The notes under the pieces are model-generated. The model was given only the letters and a program-made list of their open reading frames with translations. It searched no databases and was not told the origin of the DNA. A stretch of DNA of 64,000 nucleotides from Variovorax sp. KK3 (GTDB lineage: Bacteria; Pseudomonadota; Gammaproteobacteria; Burkholderiales; Burkholderiaceae_C), in NCBI RefSeq assembly GCF_001984055.1, contig NZ_LYVO01000016.1:1-64000 (forward strand), written 5' to 3'. Shown piece after piece: positions 42,657 to 52,851 of the stretch. Position numbers and translations under genes: made by a program. Numbering within the stretch: the first letter of the stretch is position 1; the number at the start of each line of letters is the position of its first letter.

Positions 42657-44336
42657 ATGAATTCACGCAGTTCACCGTCGGTGTCACGACCGACGGTACT
42701 GGCCCTCTGCGCGCTCGCCGGGTTGCTGGTGCAGTCCGCACACGCAGCGCCGCCTGCATCCGTGCCGAGGTTCGAGATCTCGCGCTACGAGGTCGAGGGC
42801 AACAGCCTCGTGTCCAGCGACGTCATCGCCCGCGCCGTCGCGCCGCTCACCGGACCGCAGCGCGAGTTCGGAGACGTCCAGCGCGCCGTGGAGGCCATCG
42901 AGCGCGCCTACCTCGACCTCGGGTACTCCGCGGTCAAGGTCAGCGTGCCGGAGCAGGAGCTTGCCGGCGGCACGGTCAGGATCCGCGTCGTCGAAGCGGT
43001 GTTGACCTCGGTGGCCGTCGGCGGCAACCAGCATTTCAGCGCCGAGAACGTCAAGGCCAGCCTGCCGAACCTGCAGACGGGCAGAGCGCCGCGCCTCCGT
43101 GCGCTGTCGGCCTCGATCCAGTTGGCCAACGACAACCCGGCCAAGCAAGTGTCGGTGTCGATGGCCGAAGGCCGCCTGCCGGGGACGGTCGACGCCACGG
43201 TGTCGGTGACCGACCACGACCCGCTGCGCTTCATCGCGACCCTCGACAACACCGGCACCGCGGCCAGCGGCCACTGGCGCACCGGCATCGCCGTGCAGCA
43301 TGCGAACCTCTTCGGCCTGGACCACGTGGGCACCCTCGCTTACACCACGACGCCCGATGGCCCGTCGGGCCAGCACCTCAACGTCTATTCGGTTGGCTAT
43401 CGGATTCCGGTCTATTCGCTGGGCGACAGCATCGATGCCATCTACGGCCGCTCCAGCGTCAACACGCCTTCGAGCTCGCCCACGCTGGGCGGCGTGCTGG
43501 GCTTTACCGGCAAGGGCGAGACCTGGGCGCTGCGTTACAACCACTTTCTGGGGCGCTCGGGCGAGACGGCCTCGAAGCTCGTGTTCGGCATCGACCGCAA
43601 GAACATCGACTCGCGCTGCGACATCGATGGCACCACCATCACCATCGATGGCCCGACGCCTCCCATTTCCGCGTGCGTGCCGTACACCACCACGCCGGTG
43701 AGCATCACCTACAGCGGCCAGCGCGACGGCGTCGACCAGGCACTCGGCTACAGCGTGGGCATTGCGCGCAACATCGCGAGCGGCTCGCGCTACACGAACC
43801 TCGACGGCCGTACCGATCGCTACTCGTACCTGACGCCGGGCAATCGCCGGTCGCGCGACGACTTCATGGTGGTGCGCGGCGGTGCGTCGCTGCTGCAGGG
43901 CCTCGACAGCGGCTGGCAGCTTCGCTTGGCCGGCAACGCGCAGCTCACGAACACGCCGCTGGTGGCGAGCGAGCAGTTCGGGCTGACCGGCTCGAACGCG
44001 GTGCGCGGCTTCGACGAGCGCGCCGTGGCGGCCGACAGCGGCCTCGTGCTCAATGCCGAGCTCTACACGCCCGAACTGAGCGCGCGGCTGGGCGTGCCGG
44101 GCAACCTGCGCGGCCTGGTGTTCGTGGACGCCGGCTACGGCGCGAACCGCCGGGCCGCAGGCACCTACCTGCCGAGCCACACCCACGTGGCCAGCACCGG
44201 CGTGGGCGTGCGCTACAGCCTGAGCCGCGACCTCAGCGTGCGGCTGGACGTGGCGCGCGTGATCGAGTCCGGCAGCTCCACCACCGAGAAGCGTGGCGAC
44301 TGGCGCGCGCACCTGAGCGCGATGTTCGCGTTCTGA
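42657..44336 (+). CDS. TpsB outer-membrane secretion pore (ShlB/FhaC family)
   Basis: 559-residue Omp85-superfamily transporter for two-partner secretion. The signal peptide ends at AHAA near residue 31. The POTRA-type region has RFEISRYEVEGNSLVSSDVI and a second repeat near AVLTSVAVGGNQHFS. A 16-stranded barrel follows, with the substrate loop motif VRGFDERAVAADSG. The last residues MFAF end in aromatic Phe, as BAM substrates require. The partner TpsA gene begins 21 bp downstream. Confidence 0.95.
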   Translation: MNSRSSPSVSRPTVLALCALAGLLVQSAHAAPPASVPRFEISRYEVEGNSLVSSDVIARAVAPLTGPQREFGDVQRAVEAIERAYLDLGYSAVKVSVPEQELAGGTVRIRVVEAVLTSVAVGGNQHFSAENVKASLPNLQTGRAPRLRALSASIQLANDNPAKQVSVSMAEGRLPGTVDATVSVTDHDPLRFIATLDNTGTAASGHWRTGIAVQHANLFGLDHVGTLAYTTTPDGPSGQHLNVYSVGYRIPVYSLGDSIDAIYGRSSVNTPSSSPTLGGVLGFTGKGETWALRYNHFLGRSGETASKLVFGIDRKNIDSRCDIDGTTITIDGPTPPISACVPYTTTPVSITYSGQRDGVDQALGYSVGIARNIASGSRYTNLDGRTDRYSYLTPGNRRSRDDFMVVRGGASLLQGLDSGWQLRLAGNAQLTNTPLVASEQFGLTGSNAVRGFDERAVAADSGLVLNAELYTPELSARLGVPGNLRGLVFVDAGYGANRRAAGTYLPSHTHVASTGVGVRYSLSRDLSVRLDVARVIESGSSTTEKRGDWRAHLSAMFAF

Positions 44337-44357
44337 ACAACCAGAAGAAGAACTCCG

Positions 44358-47300
44358 ATGACAACGAAATCCTTCGAGCTTCGCTTCCTGCCCTGGGTGG
44401 TCGCGGCCATCTGCGCGGTCGGCACCGGCGCCGCGCTGGCGCAGCTGGCCCCGGGCGCGCTGCCCACCGGTGGCACCGTGGTGGGTGGCCAGGCCTCCAT
44501 CGTGCAGAACGGCACGACGCTCGCCATTACGCAGACCTCGGCGCGGGCACTGGTCAATTTCTCGAGCTTCAACGTGGGCTCGGGTGCGCTGGTCGACATC
44601 CGCCAGCCCGGCGCGGCCGCCGCGCTGCTGGCCCGCGTGACCGGGCAGGACGCGTCGCAGATATACGGCCAGATCAAGGCCGACGGCGCGCTGTGGCTCA
44701 TCAACCCGGCCGGCATCATGGTGGGGCAGGGCGCTCGCATCGACGTGGGCAGCTTCATCGCGAGCACGCTCAACGTGAGCGACACGGACTTCCTGGCCGG
44801 CCGGCTGACCTTCACGTCGCCGGGCGGCGCGGGCGCGCTGAGCAACGCGGGCACCATCACTGCCGCCGGCGGCGGCGGGCGCATCTACCTGGTGGCGCCC
44901 AAGATCGAGAACACGGGCACCCTGAACGCGCCCGGTGGCGAAGTGCTGCTGGCTGCAGCGCAGAACGTGCAGCTCGTGGACACCGGTCACCCGGGCGTAT
45001 CCATCGCACTCTCGGGCGCCGGCGGCGACGTGCGCAACCTGGGTCGCATCGTGGCCGAGGCCGGCCGCATCGGCCTGGGCGGTGCGCTGGTCGCCAACGC
45101 GGGCGAGATCAGCGCCAGCAGCGCCGTGAGCGAAGGCGGCCGCATCTTCCTGCGCGCCACCGAGCTCAAGACGAGCGCGACCTCGAACATCCACGCCAAC
45201 GGCAGCTCGGGCGGCAACGTCGTGCTGGCCGCCGACCGGGCCGACATCGATGGGCGCATCTCCGCCACCGGCAGCGGCGGGCCGGGCGGGTTCGTCGACA
45301 CCTCGGGCCACATCACGCTGAACGTGAAGCATGCGCCGACCGTGGGCAGGGGCGGCGAGTGGCTCATCGACCCGAGCGACCTCGAAGTGGTGGCCGGCGC
45401 GGGCGGCAGCGCCAGCGTCGAGAACGGCGTGATCGTGTCGACCGTCAACGGCACCACGATCGGTGCGGGCGTCATCACGGACCAACTGAACAGCGGCGCC
45501 AGCGTGGTGCTGGCCACGGGCAACGCAGGCACGGGCCAGGGCAACATCGTCGTCAACGCGGCGATCGACAAGACCGGCGGCGCAGACGCGCGCCTCACGT
45601 TGAGGGCGCACAACGACATCACGATCAACGCGCCGATCACGAGCAGCAGCGGCGCGCTGGACCTGGGCCTGAAGACCAACTTCTACGGCAACCCGGCAGA
45701 CCCGGGCCATGCGGCCACCGTCAACGCCAACCTGAACCTGAACGGCGGTGTGCTCGAAGTCTCGCAAGGCGAGGCGCTGGGCAACGGCATCCTGAACATC
45801 GTCGGCGGCACCACGCGGCTCGACGGCAACGCAGCCATCCAGGCCGCGACGGTCAACGTGGGCGCGAACGGCAACCTGTCGATCGGCAACAGCCAATGGG
45901 TTCAAGGCGCCTGGGTCAACGACGGCGTCATCGAACTGCGTGACGGCGACGGCGCGCTGAACGTGAGCGGTAGCCTGGTCAACAACGGCCGGATCAACCT
46001 GACAGGCTCCGGCTTCTTCGGAATCAGCGGTGTGAGCGATGGCCAGAGCGTGACCAACAACGGCACGATCGCCAAGACCTCGGGCGGCGACCAGCAATTG
46101 ACGTACATCGGCAGCGGCGCGGCCGGCCGCATCCAGGTCGACGCGGGCAGGCTCACGGTCGGCGACTCGACGGTGGGTGGCCACGTGGTCGTTGCCGCGG
46201 GAGCGAGCGTGGTGCTCGATGGCGCGAAGATCGCCGGCGGCACGAAGTTCGCAGGCCCGGGCGGCATGAAGTGGGCAGGCGGCGTCACGCTGCTGGGCGA
46301 CGTGGAGATCGGCGCGAACGGGCCGACCCTGACCAACGACCCCACGCGACTGACCTTGGTGCGTGGCCCGGGCTACCAGCTGACGACGCGCAACAGCGTC
46401 GGCATCGAAGGCACCTTCGTGCTCGACGGCGACATGGTCTGGAACAACCACGGCATCGTGACCGTGGGCCAGGCGCAGATGGGCAACCTGGCCTTCAACA
46501 CCAACGCCATCTTCAACAACCGGGCCGGCGGCGTCGTCGACGTGAAGGACGGTTCGCGCCTCGAGCTGTCGACCCAGACCACGATCAATAACGACGCCGG
46601 CGCGTTGCTGCGCGTCGCCTCGACCGAGACCAACAGCTTCAGCGGCGGCTACCAGGGTCGCCTCATCAACGCCGGCACGATCGTGAAGACGGGCATTGGT
46701 ACGACGCCGGCCACGCTGACCAACCTGGCCGGCGGCGTGTTGAAGATCGACGAGGGCGGCTTCGGCGTCACGTTCTCGGAAGCCAACGCCAATGCGGGCA
46801 CGGTCGAGATCGCCTCGGGCGCGGCGCTGCACAGCAGCGTCGACCTTCACAACACCGGAACGATCCGCGGCACGGGCAGCGTCGAACTCGGCGGGGGGCC
46901 GGGTGCCACGCTGGTCAACAGCGGCGTCGTGGCGCCCGGCGGATCGGACCAGGTCGGCACGCTGACGGTCAACGGCAACTTCACGCAGGACGCGCAAGGC
47001 GCGCTGAACGTTCGGCTTGCGGGCGGCAGTGCCGATGTGCTCCGCGTCGTGGGTGCGGTGCGGTTGGCGGGCACGGTGAATCTCTCGACGCCCAGCGGCG
47101 GCCTGCCGACGAATGGCGCCGTCGCCGATTTTCTGGTGACCAGCGGTGCCGGCGCCACGGGTGCCTTCTCGCAAGTCAACGCGCCTGCCATCATCACCTC
47201 GGCGACGACGGGCACGTTGTCGGTGCTCTATCCGGCATCGGGCGACACGGTGGCGCAGGTGAAGGCATCGACGGCGCCCACCGTGGTGGCGCTGCCGCCC

Positions 47301-47645
47301 ATCACGCCTGCGCCGCCGCCGCCATCCTCGACGCCTGCACCGACACCCGCGCCGACACCCACGCCGACACCCACGCCGACGCCGTCACCGCCGCCCTCGG
47401 CCGACATCTGTGCCATCGCGCCGAACTCGGCCTTGTGCCAAGTGCTGTCGCCCCCGACGGCGTCCGAGCCGGTGATGCCGGTCGTCAGGGCAGCGGCCGA
47501 CGTGTTGAACGTCCTGACCACCACGCCTGCGGCAACCGACGTGAAAACGACCGACGAGATCGCGCTCGCGGTTTCCAAGGAAGTCGACTCGAAGACCGCC
47601 GCCGGCCCGACCAACCAGACCGTCAAGAAGATGTACTGCAACTGA
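44358..47645 (+). CDS. TpsA filamentous-haemagglutinin-type exoprotein
   Basis: 1095-residue exoprotein of two-partner secretion. After the signal peptide comes the TPS domain (about residues 30-250), with the secretion motif [18 protein letters not shown]. Next is a beta-helical body rich in Asn-Gly-Thr repeats (NNGTI, NAGTI, NTGTI). A Pro/Thr linker ([19 protein letters not shown]) precedes an 85-residue tail. The mature protein has exactly three cysteines, all in that tail: [10 protein letters not shown] and the penultimate residue (MYCN). This suggests a disulfide-hooked surface anchor, as known for HMW1. Adhesin or biofilm function is inferred. Confidence 0.93.
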   Translation: MTTKSFELRFLPWVVAAICAVGTGAALAQLAPGALPTGGTVVGGQASIVQNGTTLAITQTSARALVNFSSFNVGSGALVDIRQPGAAAALLARVTGQDASQIYGQIKADGALWLINPAGIMVGQGARIDVGSFIASTLNVSDTDFLAGRLTFTSPGGAGALSNAGTITAAGGGGRIYLVAPKIENTGTLNAPGGEVLLAAAQNVQLVDTGHPGVSIALSGAGGDVRNLGRIVAEAGRIGLGGALVANAGEISASSAVSEGGRIFLRATELKTSATSNIHANGSSGGNVVLAADRADIDGRISATGSGGPGGFVDTSGHITLNVKHAPTVGRGGEWLIDPSDLEVVAGAGGSASVENGVIVSTVNGTTIGAGVITDQLNSGASVVLATGNAGTGQGNIVVNAAIDKTGGADARLTLRAHNDITINAPITSSSGALDLGLKTNFYGNPADPGHAATVNANLNLNGGVLEVSQGEALGNGILNIVGGTTRLDGNAAIQAATVNVGANGNLSIGNSQWVQGAWVNDGVIELRDGDGALNVSGSLVNNGRINLTGSGFFGISGVSDGQSVTNNGTIAKTSGGDQQLTYIGSGAAGRIQVDAGRLTVGDSTVGGHVVVAAGASVVLDGAKIAGGTKFAGPGGMKWAGGVTLLGDVEIGANGPTLTNDPTRLTLVRGPGYQLTTRNSVGIEGTFVLDGDMVWNNHGIVTVGQAQMGNLAFNTNAIFNNRAGGVVDVKDGSRLELSTQTTINNDAGALLRVASTETNSFSGGYQGRLINAGTIVKTGIGTTPATLTNLAGGVLKIDEGGFGVTFSEANANAGTVEIASGAALHSSVDLHNTGTIRGTGSVELGGGPGATLVNSGVVAPGGSDQVGTLTVNGNFTQDAQGALNVRLAGGSADVLRVVGAVRLAGTVNLSTPSGGLPTNGAVADFLVTSGAGATGAFSQVNAPAIITSATTGTLSVLYPASGDTVAQVKASTAPTVVALPPITPAPPPPSSTPAPTPAPTPTPTPTPTPSPPPSADICAIAPNSALCQVLSPPTASEPVMPVVRAAADVLNVLTTTPAATDVKTTDEIALAVSKEVDSKTAAGPTNQTVKKMYCN

Positions 47646-47653
47646 GACCACCG

Positions 47654-48097
47654 ATGAAACGCACATCCCAACTCGCACTGTGGCTGGCCTTGTCGCTGAC
47701 CGGCGCGTCCGCGTCGGCCCAGGTGGTCGGCGCCATCACCCACCTGGCCGGCCTGGTGGCCGCGCGGAGCCCGGAAGGCGCCACCCGGCTGCTCGCCGTC
47801 GACTCCAAGGTCAACCAGGGCGACACGCTCACGACCGAAGCCCGCGGCTACGCGCTGCTGAAGTTCAGCGACGGCGCCGAACTCATGATGAAGCCGGACT
47901 CGGTGGTGGCGGTGACGCGCTACAGCTACGACCCGGCGCAGCCGCAGCTCGACCGCTCCGAGATCCATCTGGGCCAAGGCGGCTTCGTGAGCACGCCGGG
48001 CGCGCTCGGCAAGCGCAGCCCCGCCTCGACGGTGATCAAGACCCCCAAGGGCGACCTGCAAGGCGCCGCAACCCTCGACGTGATGGTGCAACCATGA
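47654..48097 (+). CDS. FecR-domain exported protein
   Basis: 147 residues with a signal peptide ([20 protein letters not shown]). A FecR-type beta-rich domain follows: [40 protein letters not shown], then [12 protein letters not shown]. Such proteins lack the membrane helix of real anti-sigma FecR and often accompany TpsA genes in Burkholderiales. It starts 8 bp after the TpsA stop and overlaps the next gene by four bases. Confidence 0.85.
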   Translation: MKRTSQLALWLALSLTGASASAQVVGAITHLAGLVAARSPEGATRLLAVDSKVNQGDTLTTEARGYALLKFSDGAELMMKPDSVVAVTRYSYDPAQPQLDRSEIHLGQGGFVSTPGALGKRSPASTVIKTPKGDLQGAATLDVMVQP

Positions 48098-48462
48098 AGA
48101 AGTCTTTACTGCTGATCGCGCTGGTGTCGACGCTGGGGACCACGGCGCCGGCGATGGCCACCGTGTTCATGCCGCAGTCCGGCGCGCCCACCTCGGCACC
48201 GCCGCCGCCGACGGCCGCGATGCCACCCGGGCTCTACGTACACGTGCTCGACGGCCTCATCAGCGTGTCCAACTCCGGTGGCGCGCAAAGCTTCGCGGCA
48301 GGGCAGTTCGGCTTCACTCCGAGTCCGATGACGCCGCCGGTCGTGGTGCCGCAGAACCCGGGCCTGCAGTTCACGCCTCCGCCGGCGTTCAACGCGCAGG
48401 CGGCACCCACTGCGAGCGGCACTCCGGCGAAGTCCAACGGCGTGGACTGCGAAGTTCGCTAG
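48094..48462 (+). CDS. Small proline-rich exported protein of the TPS cluster
   Basis: 122 residues with a signal peptide ([20 protein letters not shown]). The body has [20 protein letters not shown], then AAGQFGF and a proline-rich stretch, ending with a lone cysteine in NGVDCEVR. The first part resembles the segment that follows FecR domains in larger homologues. The two genes may therefore be a split version of one protein (inference). It is translationally coupled to the FecR gene by ATGA. Confidence 0.75.
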   Translation: MKKSLLLIALVSTLGTTAPAMATVFMPQSGAPTSAPPPPTAAMPPGLYVHVLDGLISVSNSGGAQSFAAGQFGFTPSPMTPPVVVPQNPGLQFTPPPAFNAQAAPTASGTPAKSNGVDCEVR

Positions 48463-48490
48463 CGCCCGCAAGCAGCCGCTGCTTCGGGCG
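48463..48490 (+). terminator. Hairpin after the TPS cluster
   Basis: Immediately after the TAG stop there is a 12-bp stem with one bulged base (CGCCCGCAAGCAG / CTGCTTCGGGCG) and a CCG loop. No T-run follows. Its position right at the stop suggests it ends the TPS transcript. Confidence 0.55.
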
Positions 48491-48642
48491 AGACGGCGCG
48501 GGGTGCGAGGCCTCGCTTGCCCTGTGCGCGCGCCAGGTGCGATGGAGCGCGGCGCAGGGGAGGCGCGCCGCCACTAGACTGTGCTGCCTGCGACCTCGCA
48601 GAATCCAAGCACAGGGCCGCTGCCGAGCAGCGACATTCAGCC

Positions 48643-49467
48643 ATGAACACACTGACGCGCTTCGCTCTCGCGCTGCTCTCGGCGGCGATTCTGGGATGCC
48701 AGTCGGCACCGCCGCCGCCCACCGCAGCGAGCACGCCGCCGATCGACGCACCGGCGGCCCAAGCCGCGCTGCTGCCGTTCGCATCCGACGAAGGCCTGCG
48801 CCGCCTGGCCAGCGCCGACGCCAAGCGCAACTTCGCAGCGCTCGCGAACCAGTTCGAAGCCCAGATCAACGGAACCTTCTGCGGCCCGACCACGGCGGCC
48901 ATCGTGCTCAATGCCGTGCACACCCGCAGCGCCGACCTGCCACGCGACCGTGAACGCCTGCGTGACGGCGACCTGAAGAACCTGCCGCCCGGCGCCGACT
49001 TGATCGTGCCGCGCTACACCCAGGACAACGTGATCCCCAAGGGCGCGAAGACCCGCGCGCAGGTGCTCGGCGAGCCGATGCTGATCAACGGCCAGAGCAA
49101 GCGCGACTTCGGCTATCAACTCCGCCAGTTCGACGAGATGCTGCGCGGCAACGGCCTCGTCACCCGTGCCGTGGTCGTCGACGACCGCATGCCCGAAGCC
49201 ACGATCAGAGCGGAACTCATCGCCGCGCTGAACCGGCCCGACACCTACGCCGTCATCAACTACCGCCGCGAGGCCGTGGGGCAAAAGGGCGGCGGGCACA
49301 TTTCGCCGCTTGGTGCGTACGACAAGGGTTCGGACTCCTTCCTCGTGCTCGACGTGAATCCGGCGGCGGCGAGCTGGGTGTGGATGCCGACGGCGACGTT
49401 GGTGCGGGGGATGAGGACCTTCGACACCTTGGAGAACCGGGGGTACGTGATCGTGTCGGTGCGTTGA
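48643..49467 (+). CDS. Phytochelatin-synthase-like lipoprotein
   Basis: 274 residues, papain-like fold of the phytochelatin synthase family. Bacterial members mostly cleave glutathione or other gamma-glutamyl thiols rather than polymerise them. The catalytic triad is visible: C80 in NGTFCGPTT, H219 in GGGHISPLGAYD and D237 in LVLDVNP. The signal peptide ends in lipobox AAILGC, so C19 is probably lipidated and the enzyme faces the periplasm. It is 180 bp downstream of the TPS cluster but separated by a hairpin. Confidence 0.88.
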   Translation: MNTLTRFALALLSAAILGCQSAPPPPTAASTPPIDAPAAQAALLPFASDEGLRRLASADAKRNFAALANQFEAQINGTFCGPTTAAIVLNAVHTRSADLPRDRERLRDGDLKNLPPGADLIVPRYTQDNVIPKGAKTRAQVLGEPMLINGQSKRDFGYQLRQFDEMLRGNGLVTRAVVVDDRMPEATIRAELIAALNRPDTYAVINYRREAVGQKGGGHISPLGAYDKGSDSFLVLDVNPAAASWVWMPTATLVRGMRTFDTLENRGYVIVSVR

Positions 49468-49658
49468 GGGTCGACGAACATCCCTCTTCGAAAGCACGAG
49501 CCGGAAGATTTTCATGATGGCGCCGAACGGCGATCGCATCCATCGTCAGATGTGGGGATGAATCGCGCTTCTCACCGACACATCCGTGGCCCCTGGCGAT
49601 AGCATTGCCTGGCGCCCGCCGTCCGGCTCGGGCATTGGCAAAGTGCGGGGAACACGCG

Positions 49659-50120
49659 ATGGATCAACCGGCATGGTTCAAACAACTCGCATGGCAGGGC
49701 GGGGTGCACGTCGCGGCCCTCAACGAGAACCGCGCGCAGGTGCCTGAATTCACAGGCTGCTACGTTTTCACCGTGGGCAAGGTGCCTGTTGCCCCGGGAC
49801 GCGTGTTGTATGTCGGAGAGGCGGCGCGCCAGTCTCTCCGCAGGCGCGTCGCTTCTTACTTGACCGACTTCCGAAGCAGGCCGGGCCCGCGCGGCCGGCA
49901 ACACAAGGGCAAGGCCTTCATCCTCGAAGCACGCCAAAGGTCAGGTGACCACGGCATCTACGTCCAATGGGTGGAATACGGCGCAAGCCCCGCTGACATC
50001 CACACGCTCGAAGCCAGCTTGATCAACTACCTGAACCCTGCGGCCAACGATCGTGTGGAGGAAGAGAGGCATCCGGTGCTCGCGGAATGGGAGCGTTTGA
50101 ATCCACGGTTGATTCGGTGA
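49659..50120 (+). CDS. GIY-YIG-like stand-alone protein
   Basis: 153 residues. The N-terminal half fits a compact GIY-YIG nuclease fold: [10 protein letters not shown], then [20 protein letters not shown], then a Glu in [15 protein letters not shown] at the position of the catalytic acid. The expected GIY reads GCY and YIG reads YVG, both tolerated in the superfamily. No DNA-binding or homing partner domain is present. The start is the ATG at 49659; an upstream in-frame ATG exists without support. Role unknown. Confidence 0.72.
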   Translation: MDQPAWFKQLAWQGGVHVAALNENRAQVPEFTGCYVFTVGKVPVAPGRVLYVGEAARQSLRRRVASYLTDFRSRPGPRGRQHKGKAFILEARQRSGDHGIYVQWVEYGASPADIHTLEASLINYLNPAANDRVEEERHPVLAEWERLNPRLIR

Positions 50121-50226
50121 GCGCATCGGTGGACTGCGGCAGTCCGATGGGCAGAAGCTGCGATTCGATCATCAGCGCGAACCGCGTACTTGTCGGATAG
50201 TCTTCAGGGCCGGAGTTCCCGAGCCG

Positions 50227-50388
50227 ATGCACCGCAAACCGCACCTTCCCGAAAAAACCTGCCCAAGCTGTGGGCGGCGCTTCAGCTGGCGTAAGAAGTG
50301 GGCCAGTGTGTGGGACGAAGTCAAATACTGCTCCGAGCGCTGCCGGCGCAACCGCGCCAACTCGCAGCCGCCGAGCGCGTCGCCGTGA
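50227..50388 (+). CDS. DUF2256-family zinc-ribbon-like protein
   Basis: 53 residues: [20 protein letters not shown], then [20 protein letters not shown]. Two CxxC-like pairs (CPSC and CSERC) fit the DUF2256 family, small zinc-binding proteins of unknown function often next to deoxyribodipyrimidine photolyase-like or SDR genes. It lies 32 bp before the SDR gene on the same strand. Confidence 0.85.
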   Translation: MHRKPHLPEKTCPSCGRRFSWRKKWASVWDEVKYCSERCRRNRANSQPPSASP

Positions 50389-50420
50389 CCGGGCTCTGCG
50401 CGCGACAAGCCGTCAACCCC

Positions 50421-51119
50421 ATGCAATCACTGCCATCTGCCTACCGCGCCCTCGTGATTGGCGCCTCGGGCGCCATCGGTGGCGCCCTGGTCACCTCGTT
50501 GCGCGCAGACCCGCGCTGCGGCTCTGTCCTCGCGTTGGGGCGGGCAAGCGCGCCAGCGCTGGACTTCGAGTCCCCAGCCAGCATCGCCGAAGCCGCGCAA
50601 GCACTGAGCGCGCAGGGCCCGTGGCACCTGGTGGTGGTGGCCACCGGCATGCTGCAAGGCCCCACGGGCAGCCCTGAGAAGCGCTTGAGCGATGTCGGCG
50701 CGCAGCACATGGCCGCGAGCTTCGCGGTCAACACGATCGGGCCGGCGCTGGCGTTGGCGCACTTGGCACCGCAACTGGCGCGCGACGAGCGCAGTGTGTT
50801 CGCCGTGCTGTCGGCCAAGCTCGGCAGCATCGGCGACAACCGGCTGGGCGGCTGGTATAGCTATCGTGCCTCCAAAACGGCGCTCAACATGGTGATCAAG
50901 ACGGCAGCGATCGAGATGGCTCGCACCCACCCCCGCGCCGTGCTCGCTGCGATGCATCCGGGTACCGTGGACTCCCGCCTCTCGGCGCCGTTTCGCGGCG
51001 CGCAGATCGGGCGGCCTGCCGAGCTTGCGGCAAACGATCTCCTCGCCGTGCTCGACAGGTTGAGCCCGGCGGACAGCGGAGGATTCTGGGCTTACGACGG
51101 TGAGCGCCTGCCGTGGTGA
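50421..51119 (+). CDS. Short-chain dehydrogenase/reductase (CsgA-like)
   Basis: 232-residue classical-type SDR. The NAD(P)-binding motif is GASGAIGGAL near residue 14, and the catalytic YxxxK is in YSYRASKTALNM. The pattern of a short SDR with VVATGMLQGP in place of the usual NNAG motif is typical of the C-factor/CsgA-like group. The start is the ATG at 50421, giving the usual family length. Probably one transcript with the DUF2256 gene. Substrate unknown. Confidence 0.88.
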   Translation: MQSLPSAYRALVIGASGAIGGALVTSLRADPRCGSVLALGRASAPALDFESPASIAEAAQALSAQGPWHLVVVATGMLQGPTGSPEKRLSDVGAQHMAASFAVNTIGPALALAHLAPQLARDERSVFAVLSAKLGSIGDNRLGGWYSYRASKTALNMVIKTAAIEMARTHPRAVLAAMHPGTVDSRLSAPFRGAQIGRPAELAANDLLAVLDRLSPADSGGFWAYDGERLPW

Positions 51120-51255
51120 AGACTCCGTTCGCTCGCGGCTAGGCAAGCTATGCGCCACATGCACTTCGGGGCGATGTCCCCGAACCGTTACCCTCGGGAA
51201 CTCGAACTCTTCGCGACGCGCGCAAGCGCTTCCTTTTTCAGTCCCACCCTTGCCA

Positions 51256-51732
51256 ATGACCGAACCGATTGCCCCCATCCAGGAACCCACGCTATGGAGC
51301 GACGAGCGCTGGACCGCGCGCGTCATCAAGAACGAAGACGACGACGGATGGGCGGTGTCGATGACGCGGCATGGCGACCCGGAGCCTGCGCTGGTCGGCC
51401 CGTGGACCATGGGCCGCGACAAGAAGAACCCGAAGCCGCTCGACGCGCCTGCCTTTCACACACTGGTCAAGACCGCCACCGAAGTGCTGCGCCGCCACGA
51501 GCAGCAACTGCATGCGCGGCTCCACAAGAGCGTGAGCGTCGGTGCGGGCTCGGAGCGCGTCCGGGTGTCCTTGCAGATCGTTCCTGATGAGGACAACCCG
51601 CATGCCATCTTGAGCGCGGTCGACGAATCGGGCGACACGCTCGGCGAAGTGCGCGTGCCGCCGACCTTCAAGCTGAACGCGGACACCGCTTCCGCCTGGA
51701 TCGAAGGCGGCTATGAGCGGCCTTCGCGCTGA
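51256..51732 (+). CDS. Hypothetical soluble protein (158 aa)
   Basis: 158 residues from the ATG at 51256: MTEPIAPIQEPTLWSDERWT, then RVIKNEDDDGWAVSM and a helical segment (TLVKTATEVLRRHEQQLHAR). No signal peptide, membrane segment or recognised motif. Codon use matches the neighbours, which supports a real gene. It converges on the DUF427 gene. Confidence 0.7.
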   Translation: MTEPIAPIQEPTLWSDERWTARVIKNEDDDGWAVSMTRHGDPEPALVGPWTMGRDKKNPKPLDAPAFHTLVKTATEVLRRHEQQLHARLHKSVSVGAGSERVRVSLQIVPDEDNPHAILSAVDESGDTLGEVRVPPTFKLNADTASAWIEGGYERPSR

Positions 51733-51757
51733 TTCGCCGAACAAGGAACGCTGCGCA

Positions 51758-52339
51758 TCACCACCCGGCCGAGCCGGGCGAGCCCTTGAACGGGCCGACG
51801 AGTTCGGGCGTGATCCAACCGGCGTAGAAGCGACCCGGCTGCGCCAACACGCGAACATCATCGACCAGGCACTCGAGCTGTTGCGGATAGAACGCGACGT
51901 GGTCGCGCAATGCCGCGTAGGTCAGTTCAGGCTGAGGGTAGAACCATGCCGCCGCTTCGAAGCGTTGCTTGCCGGCAATGACCGTCAGGTAGTGCGCCTC
52001 GCCTTTCCACTCGCAATGCGAAGTGCCTGCTGCCGCGGTCAACGCATCGGGTCGCACATCGGCTCGCGGCAGATAGAAGGTCGGCGGGCTGGCGGTTTCG
52101 AGCAGGCGCAACGCGTTGCGGGTGCGCGCGATCTCTACATCGCCACTGCGCACGACGATCTCGCGCCGGTCGGCCTCGATGCGCGGCGGGCGCGGATAGT
52201 CCCACACCGATTCCTGGCCGGGGCCCGGCGTTTCCGCGAAGGGTGGGCGGGCATCGCCCACATGGCGCCATTGCGCGCGTGCATGTTGGAGCCGCGCGAT
52301 CTCTTCGGCACTGTCGTTTAGGGATCTTCGGGAAGTCAT
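51758..52339 (-). CDS. DUF427-domain protein
   Basis: 193 residues. The DUF427 fold covers about residues 50-150: VWDYPRPPRIEADRREIVVR, then TFYLPRADVRPDAL, then SHCEWKGEAHYLTV. Family members are small beta-tent proteins of unknown role, sometimes fused to nucleotidyltransferases. The start at 52339 fits the family's usual N-terminal extension. Divergent from the CopD-like gene. Confidence 0.88.
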   Translation of the reverse strand: MTSRRSLNDSAEEIARLQHARAQWRHVGDARPPFAETPGPGQESVWDYPRPPRIEADRREIVVRSGDVEIARTRNALRLLETASPPTFYLPRADVRPDALTAAAGTSHCEWKGEAHYLTVIAGKQRFEAAAWFYPQPELTYAALRDHVAFYPQQLECLVDDVRVLAQPGRFYAGWITPELVGPFKGSPGSAGW

Positions 52340-52386
52340 GCGGCATTCTTGCGTCGCGACGGCCCCGAAGTCGACTACGCTGCGGC

Positions 52387-52851
52387 ATGCCCATCCTCCC
52401 TTCCGTCCTACTCCTCCTCCATCTTCTTGCCGCCACCTTCTGGGTCGGCGGCATGGCCATCATGCATTTCGCCGTTCGCCCGGCCGCCGTCGAGATGCTC
52501 GAACCGCCGAAGCGACTGGGCTTCATGGTCGGCGCGCTCTCGCGGTTCTTCGTCGGCGTGTCCGTGTCGATCGTCGTGTTGCTCGCGAGCGGCCTCTGGA
52601 TGGTGATGCTCGCCGGCGGCTTCGGCCGTGTGCACTGGAGCGTGCATGCGATGTTTGGGATCGGCTTGCTCATGATGGCTCTGTTCCTGCACATCCGGTT
52701 CGCGCCCTATCCGAGGCTGCGCCGCGCCGTTGCGGCCAGTGAATGGCCGCTTGCCGCTGCGCAACTGGGGAGCATTCGCAAGCTGGTGGCAGTGAATCTT
52801 GGGCTTGGCGTGTTGGTGTTTGTCGTTGCCGTGCTTGGTCGGGCGATGTAG
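52387..52851 (+). CDS. CopD-like membrane protein
   Basis: 154 residues with four predicted membrane helices (PSVLLLLHLLAATFWVGGMA, FFVGVSVSIVVLLASGLWMV, HAMFGIGLLMMALFLHI, LVAVNLGLGVLVFVVAVLG). Conserved histidines lie in the first helix (LHLLAATFWVGGMAIMH) and the third, as in the CopD/YcnJ-type integral-membrane family. Copper handling is a family association only; no copper genes are nearby. Confidence 0.8.
   Translation: MPILPSVLLLLHLLAATFWVGGMAIMHFAVRPAAVEMLEPPKRLGFMVGALSRFFVGVSVSIVVLLASGLWMVMLAGGFGRVHWSVHAMFGIGLLMMALFLHIRFAPYPRLRRAVAASEWPLAAAQLGSIRKLVAVNLGLGVLVFVVAVLGRAM

Noticed and set aside
42684-47174. A 1496-codon open frame antisense to the TPS genes
   Set aside because: It mirrors tpsB and tpsA through high third-position GC. 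The product is a low-complexity Arg/Ala/His/Gly string without domains, and the sense strand has clear families.
47330-47400. Short direct repeats that might hint at a CRISPR or phase-variable tract
   Set aside because: They are the codons of the Pro/Thr linker of TpsA, without spacers; the units are imperfect and in frame.
50124-50148. Bulged hairpin CATC..GGACT/AGTCC..GATG after the GIY-YIG gene
   Set aside because: Short stems with a 3-base bulge and no T-run; too weak to call a terminator.
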